Of a stretch of 64,000 nucleotides of DNA, positions 44,500 through 51,946 are shown piece after piece; the stretch's first letter is position 1; each line of letters starts with the position of its first letter. This stretch comes from Arthrobacter agilis (lineage in GTDB: Bacteria > Actinomycetota > Actinomycetes > Actinomycetales > Micrococcaceae), in the NCBI RefSeq assembly GCF_030816075.1, contig NZ_JAUSXO010000001.1:496001-560000 (forward strand). Reading direction: 5' to 3'. A program made the position numbers and the translations under genes. The notes beneath the pieces are model-generated. The model ran no database searches. It had not been told where the DNA came from and saw only the letters and a program-made list of their open reading frames with translations.

Positions 44500-46599
44500 A
44501 TGAGTTACGGTCTCAGCATCGACGTAGGTACCAGCTTCACGGCCGCAGCGGTGCTGCGGACAGGCAGTCAGGGGCCGGAGGAACCGGCGGTCCTCCCGCT
44601 GGGCGGCCGGGGGACCAGCATCCCCACGGTCGTCTTCGTGGGCTCCGACGGGTCGCGGTTCGTCGGCGAAGTCGCCGAACGCCGGGGACTCGCGGAGCCC
44701 GGGAACGTGGCCAGGGAATTCAAGCGGCGCATCGGCGATTCCGTGCCCCTCGTCCTCGGCGGCACCGCGATCCTCCCGGAGGACCTGTTCGCCGTCATGG
44801 TCGACTGGGTGGTGGGTGTCGCCACCGAGCGGGAAGGGGAGCCCCCGGCCTCGATCACCCTGACGCACCCCGCCGGGTGGGGCGAGCACAGGACGTCCCT
44901 GCTGAAGGGTGCGCTCGCCGCGTCGGGCTACGACGACGTCGTCCTCATGACCGAGCCGGAGGCGGCAGCGCTGTCCTACGCCGCGCGGGAGCGCGTGAGC
45001 CCCGGCAGCACCCTCGCCGTCTACGACCTCGGCGGCGGCACGTTCGACGCGACAGTGGTCCGGAAGGCCGACGCCGATACCTTCACCGTCCTCGGGACGC
45101 CCCAGGGCATCGAGCGCCTCGGCGGCGCGGACTTCGACCAGGAGGTCTTCAACCGCGTCCTGGACGACGCCGACGTGTCCCTCGCCTGGGAGGACCAGTC
45201 CTCGCCCGAGGTGCTGGCCGCCCTGAACCGGCTCCGCCGCGAATGCGCGGAGGCCAAGGAGGCGCTGTCCTCCGATTCGGAGGCGACCGTCTCCATCATG
45301 ATTCCCGGGTCCCACTCCCAGGTGCGCCTGGTGCGGGCAGAGTTCGAGCTGATGGTGGAGCCGGCCCTCCGGGAGACCATCGAGACCATGCGCCTCGCGC
45401 TCGAGAGCGCCGGCGTCCGCGCCGAGGACCTGTCCGCGATCCTGCTGATCGGCGGGTCCTCGCGCATCCCGCTGGTGGCGCAGCTGCTGTCCGCCGAGTT
45501 CAACCGGCCGCTCGCGATCGACGTGGACCCGAAGGCGTCCGTCGCCCTCGGCGCCGCCTTCGCCACGGCAGCACTGGAAGACGGCGAGGACTCCGCGCAG
45601 CCGGTTCCGGCAGCGGCCGCCGGGGAGGGCGCGTCCACGGGCCGCCGCCGGGCCGGTGTCAATGCGGCGGGCTTCTCGGTAGCCGCCCGGCCGGGGTCTG
45701 CCACCCCCCACCACGGCCCGGCGGGCAAGGCCACGAACAAGCGGCTCGGGTTCCGGGTCGGCGCGATCGTGTCCGCGGTGACCCTCCTCGGGGTCGCGAC
45801 GGCGACGGCGACGAACGCCCCGAACCCGTTCACCGCCGCCATCTCCACCTGGGCCGGTGATCCGCGGGCGGACGCCGCCGAGGAGCCGGGCACGACGCCG
45901 GCAACCCCCGTGCCGCTCGCAGCACCCGGTGCGCCGGATGCGCCCGTCGGAGCCGGTGTCGGACCCCTGGCGGACACCGGTGCCGCCCTGCAGGACAAGC
46001 TCTTCGGCGTCGGCGCAGGTTCCGCAGCCGCTGCCCCGGGCGCGGCAGCAACACCGACGCCCGGTGCCACGAGGGCCGGCAAGGCCGCAGGAACATCGGC
46101 ACCGTCGGCCGAGCCGAGGTCGGGCGCGGCCCCGGCCTCGGGGGCGTCGGGCGGAGCCGGTGGAAAGACCGGCACGGGTGCTGCCGGACCGTCGGTGCCT
46201 CCCGTCCCGCCGTCGAGCCCCGCGCCGTCACCGACCGGTCCCACCACGAACCCGCCGACCACGAACCCGCCGACGACGAATCCGCCGACCACGCCGACGA
46301 CCCCGGATCCCACCGTCCCGCCGACGACGCCGCCGACGACGAACCCTCCGGTCACGCCGGATCCGACGCTCCCGCCGGTGACACCGACGACCCCGCCGAC
46401 CACGAACCCTCCGGTCACACCTCCGGTCACGCCGGAGCCGACCACGGTGCCGATCGACCCGACGACGCCGCCGGCGCCCGTGACCCCTCCGCCGACGACC
46501 CAGCCGGTGATCGAGCCGACGGCCGTCCCGGGGCCGCCCGCCGATCCGCCGGCTCCCGGCGCGGCCGCCCTGGCCCTGTCCGTCACGGCAGGGATCTGA
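44500..46599 (+). CDS. Membrane-anchored Hsp70-like ATPase with Pro/Thr-rich external tail
   Basis: A 699-residue protein. Residues 1-370 form an Hsp70/actin-type ATPase domain with phosphate-1 IDVGTSFTAAAVL, phosphate-2 YDLGGGTFDATVV and adenosine LLIGGSSRIPLV motifs. Instead of the beta-sandwich substrate-binding domain and lid, there is a linker, one membrane helix (~416-441) and a ~255-residue extracytoplasmic tail. The tail is Ala/Gly/Pro-rich, with PTTNPPTTNPP-type repeats (~580-660) of a kind seen in wall-spanning regions. It is therefore not a classical chaperone; an ATP-driven scaffold or sensor linking cytoplasm and wall fits better. The LuxR gene starts 2 bases after its stop, so they share a transcript. 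Confidence 0.85.
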   Translation: MSYGLSIDVGTSFTAAAVLRTGSQGPEEPAVLPLGGRGTSIPTVVFVGSDGSRFVGEVAERRGLAEPGNVAREFKRRIGDSVPLVLGGTAILPEDLFAVMVDWVVGVATEREGEPPASITLTHPAGWGEHRTSLLKGALAASGYDDVVLMTEPEAAALSYAARERVSPGSTLAVYDLGGGTFDATVVRKADADTFTVLGTPQGIERLGGADFDQEVFNRVLDDADVSLAWEDQSSPEVLAALNRLRRECAEAKEALSSDSEATVSIMIPGSHSQVRLVRAEFELMVEPALRETIETMRLALESAGVRAEDLSAILLIGGSSRIPLVAQLLSAEFNRPLAIDVDPKASVALGAAFATAALEDGEDSAQPVPAAAAGEGASTGRRRAGVNAAGFSVAARPGSATPHHGPAGKATNKRLGFRVGAIVSAVTLLGVATATATNAPNPFTAAISTWAGDPRADAAEEPGTTPATPVPLAAPGAPDAPVGAGVGPLADTGAALQDKLFGVGAGSAAAAPGAAATPTPGATRAGKAAGTSAPSAEPRSGAAPASGASGGAGGKTGTGAAGPSVPPVPPSSPAPSPTGPTTNPPTTNPPTTNPPTTPTTPDPTVPPTTPPTTNPPVTPDPTLPPVTPTTPPTTNPPVTPPVTPEPTTVPIDPTTPPAPVTPPPTTQPVIEPTAVPGPPADPPAPGAAALALSVTAGI

Positions 46600-46601
46600 C
46601 C

Positions 46602-48707
46602 GTGGTGAGCAACTTCCTCGACGCAGGCGCGCGCCCGGCCCACACGACCCACGCACCGGAACTGGACGCGGCGACCTACGAGGTGGTCCTCGCCCTGTGC
46701 ATCGGGTTCTCCATCCCGGGCCTGCTCCCTCCACTGCTGCACAGCGAAGGCGTGCCGCCCGAGCAGCTCATGGCCCGTGCGCGGGCCGCCGGCCTCGTGC
46801 AGGCCGACGGCCGCCCGTCCGAGGAGCTGCGGGCCACCCTGCTGAAGGACGCCGAGGTGTACCAGGTGCGGCGCCTGCAGCGCGCGCTCGTGGACCTCTA
46901 CTGCGTGGAACTCCTGCCCCTCGGCCGGCTCGCCCGCCGGCTGGCCTCCGACGGCTTCGCCGACGGGCGCATCGCGGGCGTCCTCGAGGACGAGGGCACG
47001 GCGCTGCTCGGCACCGACCCGCAGGGTGCCCTCGAGCTGCTCGAGCTCGCCGTGGCCGCGGGGGCCGAGGCATCCCGCACGGCCCCGCGGCGGGCGGAGG
47101 CAGCGCTCTCCGTCGGTGATCTCGACGCCGCCTCCCGCATCCTGGAGGGCTACTTCGCACACCATTCCCCTGAGGAGCGGAAGACCCTCCCGGACCTGCC
47201 CCGCGCCCTGCGGGTGTCCTGCGCACTGTGGGCGGGCCGCGGCATGATGTCGCGCGCCGCGGACGTGCAGCGCTGGGCCGCGACACTGCGTCCGCCGGAG
47301 ATCCAGCCCCTCGGCGCACTGGCACTGCTCGCAGCGGGCGACGCCGCCGGTGCCCGCCGGCTCCTCGAGCTGGGCGGGCACGCACCGAGCCCGTCACTGC
47401 AGGAGGCCGCGGACACGCTGCTGATGGAGGGCGCCCAGCTGTCCCTCGCTGCCGATCCCTCCGGTGCCCTGCCGAAGCTCATCCGCGCCTCCGACACCCT
47501 CGACGCGGCCGGCAGGGTCTCGCCGTCACCGGAACTGCCGGCGGGGTTCGCGGCCATCGTCGGGCTCCTGGCCGGCAACCCGCAGACGGCGCTCTCGCTG
47601 ATCCAGGCCGCACTCGCGAGCGGGCAGGGCGGGCACGGGATGCGTCCGCGCCTGTGCCTGCTCGGCGGCTGGGCGGCCATGCTCCTCGACCAGCCCGCCG
47701 CGGCACGCGGCTTCATCACCGAGGCGGGCCGCACCGGGCTGCGGCCCGGTCCGCGGGACGAGCTGCTCCTGCAGTCCCTCGAGGTGGGCCTGGCCCGGCG
47801 GGCGGGAGAGGCCTCGGCCCTCGTCCGCACCTGGCAGAAGGCCCGCGAGGCGCTGCTGCACGTATCGGTGGACCTGCTGACCGTCCTGCCGCTCAGCGAA
47901 CTGCTCATCGCCGGGGCGCGCCTGCGTGACGCCGAGACGCTCAGACCGCATCTCGACGAGGCCTGGCAGCTCCTCGCGAACCTGGGGAACCCTCCGCTCT
48001 GGTCGGTGCCCCTGCACTGGTCCGCCGTGCAGGCAGCCCTGCTGCTCGAACGCCCGGACGACCTGCCCCCGCACGCGGCGGCCCTGGCGGGCCAGGCGGC
48101 GACGTACCCGCTGGCAGCAACGTTCGCGACGGCGGGAAAGGCGTGGGTCTCGGTCCTCGCCGAACACTTCGACACCGACGCCGTCGAGACGGCATCGCGG
48201 GGCCTGGCCGCAGCGGGGTTCTCCTGGGAGGGCGCACGCCTGGCCGGTCACGCATCGGCCAAGGCGGGCGACCGCAGGGACATGACGAAACTGCTCTCGT
48301 GTGCCCGGGACCTGCGGCCCGCCCGCGACCGTACCGCCAGGCCCGAGGTGCGGCCACAACGGGAAGCGGCCGCCCACCCGACGGCCGGATCCCCGCGCCC
48401 GGTCCTGGCACCGGCCCGGGCGGTCCCCGGGAACGCCCCGCACCGGGGCGGGCCGGCGCTCAGCGGGCGTGAACGCGAGATCGCACAGCTGGTGCTGCTG
48501 GGCCGGACCTACCGGGAGATCAGCGAGGAGATCTTCATCTCCCCGCGGACCGTGGAGCACCACGTGGCACGGATCAGGCGGCGCTTCGGTGCGTCGTCCC
48601 GCTCCGACCTGCTGGCTCGCCTGCGCGTCTCACTCGAGCCCTCAGCCGGCAGCACGGGGGGCGGGTACGCCACCGAAGCCCCTAACGGGCCCGGGCGAAA
48701 CCCCTAA
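46602..48707 (+). CDS. LuxR-family regulator with TPR-like N-terminus, no NTPase domain
   Basis: A 701-residue protein whose C-terminus (~620-675) is a LuxR/GerE helix-turn-helix: LSGREREIAQLVLLGRTYREISEEIFISPRTVEHH. The first ~570 residues are Ala/Leu/Arg-rich helices resembling tetratricopeptide repeats. There is no Walker A motif, unlike LAL or MalT proteins and unlike the two regulators at 58.7 and 61.4 kb. Initiation is GTG 46602 (or the adjacent GTG 46605), with AGGGA nine bases upstream. Its 3' end contains CCCCTAA boxes that may belong to the IniB promoter, so it may regulate the next genes or itself. By position it is the best candidate local regulator of the Ini-like operon. Confidence 0.85.
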   Translation: MVSNFLDAGARPAHTTHAPELDAATYEVVLALCIGFSIPGLLPPLLHSEGVPPEQLMARARAAGLVQADGRPSEELRATLLKDAEVYQVRRLQRALVDLYCVELLPLGRLARRLASDGFADGRIAGVLEDEGTALLGTDPQGALELLELAVAAGAEASRTAPRRAEAALSVGDLDAASRILEGYFAHHSPEERKTLPDLPRALRVSCALWAGRGMMSRAADVQRWAATLRPPEIQPLGALALLAAGDAAGARRLLELGGHAPSPSLQEAADTLLMEGAQLSLAADPSGALPKLIRASDTLDAAGRVSPSPELPAGFAAIVGLLAGNPQTALSLIQAALASGQGGHGMRPRLCLLGGWAAMLLDQPAAARGFITEAGRTGLRPGPRDELLLQSLEVGLARRAGEASALVRTWQKAREALLHVSVDLLTVLPLSELLIAGARLRDAETLRPHLDEAWQLLANLGNPPLWSVPLHWSAVQAALLLERPDDLPPHAAALAGQAATYPLAATFATAGKAWVSVLAEHFDTDAVETASRGLAAAGFSWEGARLAGHASAKAGDRRDMTKLLSCARDLRPARDRTARPEVRPQREAAAHPTAGSPRPVLAPARAVPGNAPHRGGPALSGREREIAQLVLLGRTYREISEEIFISPRTVEHHVARIRRRFGASSRSDLLARLRVSLEPSAGSTGGGYATEAPNGPGRNP

Positions 48708-48768
48708 TGGTTGCCGGAGGCTAGGGGTACAACTACCGATGCCCGGTCACCCCCTCCGCTCCTACGTT
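48679..48768 (+). promoter_or_regulatory. Promoter/operator of the IniB-like gene
   Basis: Two direct CCCCTAA boxes (48679-48685 and 48701-48707) start 22 bases apart. They are followed by an inverted CTAGGGG (48721-48727) and a TACGTT -10-like hexamer (48763-48768) without a good -35, the layout of an activator-dependent promoter. The boxes resemble the TACCCCT half-sites of NarL-type LuxR proteins. The leader would be ~50 bases with GAAGGA ahead of the ATG. Confidence 0.45.
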
Positions 48769-48824
48769 TGAAACAAGCCAGGCAGAGCCGCCGGCGACAA
48801 CCGCTCACTCACGAAGGAACACTC

Positions 48825-49997
48825 ATGGCTACTCTCGCGTCAGACCTCCTCGATTTCCTCATGAACCTCTTCAACGATCAGCAGGCCGCCTCCGACTTCA
48901 TCAGCGATCCCGAAGCGGTGCTCGCCAAGGCCGGCCTCGGCGATGTCTGCTCGGACGACGTCGACGCCGTCATGCCGGTCGTCCTCGATTACGCCCCCGT
49001 CAGCTTCGGCGGCGGCAACAGCAGCTCGTTCGACCGCAGCTACGACACCGGCGGGAACTCCTCCGGCGATGTGACCCCCGGCCTCCCCGGCCTCCCCGGC
49101 CGTGACGGCGCGCCCGGTCTGCCCGGCCGTGACGGCGAGGACGGCGAGGACGGCCACAACGGTGGCGGCGGCGGTGCCAGCACCGGCGGCGACGACAACG
49201 ACCACGGCAACGCGGTGCAGCAGCTCCTGCACGTCGTGAACAACTACTCCTACACCTCGTCGGTGGACGACCGCGACACCATCACGGACCAGTCGGTGAA
49301 CCAGAACATCTGGGCCAACGGCGACGTCAGCCAGTGGTTCGACAACCACGCCGTCATCGCCTCGGGCGATCGCGCTGTGGCAGCGGGCGGCGACGTCGAC
49401 GACGTCGACAACTCCGTGGACAACTCCGACGACCACTCCCAGGACAGCTCCACGAACGTCGAGGCCGGCGGCTCGGTGAGCGTGGACATCGGGACCGTCG
49501 AGGACTCCTACAACGACAACTCGGACAACTCCGACAACTCGGACAACTCGACCGTGGACTCCCACGACGACAACTCCGACAACTCGGTCGACACCGACAT
49601 CGACGTCGACATCGATGACTCGTTCAACACCGACAACTCGGACAACTCCGAGACGGACATCGACGTCGAACTCGACGACTCCTTCAACACCGACAACACG
49701 GACAACTCGGTCGACGTCGTCGCCGACGTGGACATCTCGGACTCGTTCACCTCGGACAGCTCGACCACCACGACGACGGACAACACCGTCAACGCCGATG
49801 TGGACATCGTGGACTCTTTCACCTCGGACAGCTCGGTCAACACCGACGTCGTGGTCCAGGACTCGTTCACCTCGGACAGCTCGATCAACACCGATGTCGC
49901 CTTCGACGACTTCACCGCGATCGACGACTCCGCGTTCTTCATCGACAACGAGGTCGAGATCGAGACGGAGCTCACCGTGGAGGACGACTCCTTCTGA
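48825..49997 (+). CDS. IniB-like acidic repeat protein with collagen-like segment
   Basis: A 390-residue protein. Residues 1-57 (MATLASDLLDFLMNLFND onward) match the helical IniB N-terminal domain; in M. tuberculosis iniB is induced by wall inhibitors. A Gly-X-Y stretch (~86-115; GLPGLPGRDGAPGLPGRDG) resembles collagen. From ~145 on the chain is dominated by Asp, Asn, Ser, Val and Thr in short repeats (DNSDNSDNS, DIDVDIDDSFNTDNS, DSFTSDSS), with long alternating D-x-D-x strands that suggest a beta-roll or amyloid-like strand stack. Only one Lys is visible (residue 35). No signal peptide or membrane helix is present. A 19-bp hairpin separates it from the GTPase genes. Confidence 0.8.
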   Translation: MATLASDLLDFLMNLFNDQQAASDFISDPEAVLAKAGLGDVCSDDVDAVMPVVLDYAPVSFGGGNSSSFDRSYDTGGNSSGDVTPGLPGLPGRDGAPGLPGRDGEDGEDGHNGGGGGASTGGDDNDHGNAVQQLLHVVNNYSYTSSVDDRDTITDQSVNQNIWANGDVSQWFDNHAVIASGDRAVAAGGDVDDVDNSVDNSDDHSQDSSTNVEAGGSVSVDIGTVEDSYNDNSDNSDNSDNSTVDSHDDNSDNSVDTDIDVDIDDSFNTDNSDNSETDIDVELDDSFNTDNTDNSVDVVADVDISDSFTSDSSTTTTTDNTVNADVDIVDSFTSDSSVNTDVVVQDSFTSDSSINTDVAFDDFTAIDDSAFFIDNEVEIETELTVEDDSF

Positions 49998-50009
49998 TCC
50001 ACCTGCATG

Positions 50010-50053
50010 ACGGGCAAGCCCAACGGGACACTGTTCCCGTTGGGCTTGCCCGT
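50010..50053 (+). terminator. 19-bp perfect hairpin between IniB-like and IniA-like genes
   Basis: ACGGGCAAGCCCAACGGGA (50010-50028) pairs perfectly with 50035-50053 across a CACTGT loop. No T-run follows; instead TATAAC (50061-50066) and the ribosome site of the next gene come within 35 bases. It should act as a partial terminator or RNA-stabilising stem that lets the IniB-like message exceed the GTPase message. Confidence 0.7.
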
Positions 50054-50086
50054 GGTCTCATATAACAACTCAAAGGGGAGCTCTAC

Positions 50087-51946
50087 ATGGACGATCTCAT
50101 TCCACTCGTGAAGTCCGGCCTGGGTCTGGTTGCGGAGGGCGACCGCGCGGATCTCCGGCAGCGGCTGGAGCAGACGCTGGTCCGGCTCGCGAATCCGGAC
50201 GTCCGGGTGATCGTGGTGGGCGAGTTCAAGCAGGGCAAGAGCAAGCTGATCAACGCGCTCGTCAACGCCCCCGTGTGCCCGGTCGACGACGACATCGCCA
50301 CCTCGGTGCCCACGGTGGTGCGGTTCGGGGACCCGGCCTCCGCGGCGGTCCTGGTTCCCCGAGCCGGCGGGGGTGCGGACCAGAACGGCTCCACCTTCGA
50401 GCGGAAACCCGTGGCACTGGAGGACATCGCCTCCTTCGTCTCGGAGCGGGGGAACCCCTCGAACCGGCAGGGCCTCGCCTCGGCCGAGGTGCTGCTGCCC
50501 CGGCGGGTGCTGTCGGACGGCCTGTCGGTGATCGACTCGCCCGGCGTCGGCGGCCTCGAATCGGCCCACGCGCTCACCACCCTCACCGCCCTGCCCACGG
50601 CCGACGCGATGATCCTCGTGTCCGATGCCTCCCAGGAATACACCGAACCGGAACTGCGGTTCCTCAAGCAGGCGCAGCGGATCGTGCCCAACGTCGGGTG
50701 CGTGCTGTCCAAGACGGACCTGTACCCGCAGTGGAGGACGGTCGCCGACCTCGACCGCGCGCACCTCGGGTCCGCGGGCGTCGGGACCATCCCGCTGATC
50801 CCCGTGTCCTCGGACCTCCGCCTCGTCGCGGCCCGGACCAACGACGCCGAACTCAATCAGGAATCGGGTTTCCCGGAGCTCATCGCCTACCTCCGGCGCG
50901 ACGTCGTCGGGAAGGCCCAGGCCCTGCGCCGGCGGTCCGTCGCCCAGGACCTGCTGTCCGTCACCGACCACCTGCGCCTGTCGGTGACCACCGAACTCTC
51001 AGTGCTCCAGGACCCCGAGGGCGTCCCGGTGCTGCTCGCGGACCTGGAGGAGGCCAAGGAGCAGGCCGACCAGCAGCGGAAGCGGTCCTCGCGCTGGCAG
51101 ACGACGCTGAACGACGGCGCATCGGACCTCATCGCCGACATGGAGCACGACCTCCGCGACCGCCTCCGCTCGATCCAGCGCGAGGCGGAGGCCGCCATCG
51201 ACGCCGGGGATCCCGGGCCCGTGTGGGACCAGTTCGCGGAGTGGATCGAGCAGCGCGTGGCCTCGGCGGTCTCCGACACCTTCGTCTGGACCAACGAGCG
51301 CTCGCAGTGGCTGGCCGAGCAGGTGGCTGAACTCTTCGCGCTCGACGAGGTGCCCCTGCCCCTGCTGGAGGTCTCCAGCACCGACGGCGTCCTCGCACCC
51401 GTCGAGGAGATCCCGTTCCTGGACCCGGGACGCGTCAGCGCGGCGGGGAAGGTGCTGATCGGCATGCGGGGCTCCTACGGCGGCGTCCTGATGTTCGGCC
51501 TCCTGACGGGCATCATCGGCATGTCCCTCATCAATCCGCTCTCGGTCGGAGCCGGCCTCATGCTCGGGCGGAAGGCGTACCGCGAGGACAAGGAAGCCCG
51601 GCTGAAGCGCCGGCAGACGGACGCGAAGAACCTCGTCCGGCGGCAGATGGACGACGTCGTCTTCCAGGTGGGGAAGCAGCTCAAGGACCGGCTGCGCCTC
51701 GTCCAGCGCGAGATCCGCGACCACTTCGGGAACATTGCTGAGGAGCACCACCGCTCCCTGGCCGATTCGGTGAGCGCCGCCCAGCGGACGGCCGCGACCT
51801 ACCGGCAGGAACGTGACGGTCGGGTGGCCGAACTCCAGGCCCAGCTCGCCCGGATCGACCAGCTGTCGGCCCAGGCCAAACGCCTCGTCCCCAAGGCGGA
51901 AGGGCTCCCGCCGCAGCCCGCCGCGGCGATGGCAGCAGGATCATGA
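50087..51946 (+). CDS. Dynamin-like GTPase (IniA-like)
   Basis: A 619-residue bacterial dynamin-like protein. GTPase motifs: G1 GEFKQGKS (45-52), G2 TSVPTVV (72-78), G3 DSPGVGG (150-156), G4 SKTD (208-211). A helical bundle with strongly charged coiled-coil segments follows (~330-420), then two closely spaced hydrophobic segments (~466-495; LMFGLLTGIIGMSLINPLSVG) that act as a membrane paddle in M. smegmatis IniA, and a final coiled coil. IniA tubulates or fuses membranes and supports tolerance to wall drugs. AAAGGGGAG at 50072-50080 is a strong ribosome site. Its stop overlaps the next start (ATGA), implying paired synthesis as a heteromeric GTPase couple. Confidence 0.88.
   Translation: MDDLIPLVKSGLGLVAEGDRADLRQRLEQTLVRLANPDVRVIVVGEFKQGKSKLINALVNAPVCPVDDDIATSVPTVVRFGDPASAAVLVPRAGGGADQNGSTFERKPVALEDIASFVSERGNPSNRQGLASAEVLLPRRVLSDGLSVIDSPGVGGLESAHALTTLTALPTADAMILVSDASQEYTEPELRFLKQAQRIVPNVGCVLSKTDLYPQWRTVADLDRAHLGSAGVGTIPLIPVSSDLRLVAARTNDAELNQESGFPELIAYLRRDVVGKAQALRRRSVAQDLLSVTDHLRLSVTTELSVLQDPEGVPVLLADLEEAKEQADQQRKRSSRWQTTLNDGASDLIADMEHDLRDRLRSIQREAEAAIDAGDPGPVWDQFAEWIEQRVASAVSDTFVWTNERSQWLAEQVAELFALDEVPLPLLEVSSTDGVLAPVEEIPFLDPGRVSAAGKVLIGMRGSYGGVLMFGLLTGIIGMSLINPLSVGAGLMLGRKAYREDKEARLKRRQTDAKNLVRRQMDDVVFQVGKQLKDRLRLVQREIRDHFGNIAEEHHRSLADSVSAAQRTAATYRQERDGRVAELQAQLARIDQLSAQAKRLVPKAEGLPPQPAAAMAAGS

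Noticed and set aside
46240..46480. Short direct repeats suggestive of a CRISPR or minisatellite
   Set aside because: They encode in-frame TTNPP/Pro-Thr repeats of the Hsp70 tail; there are no unique spacers of constant length.
49480..49900. Repeated GACAACTCGGACAAC-type DNA
   Set aside because: It is the coding repeat of the IniB-like protein, not a separate element.
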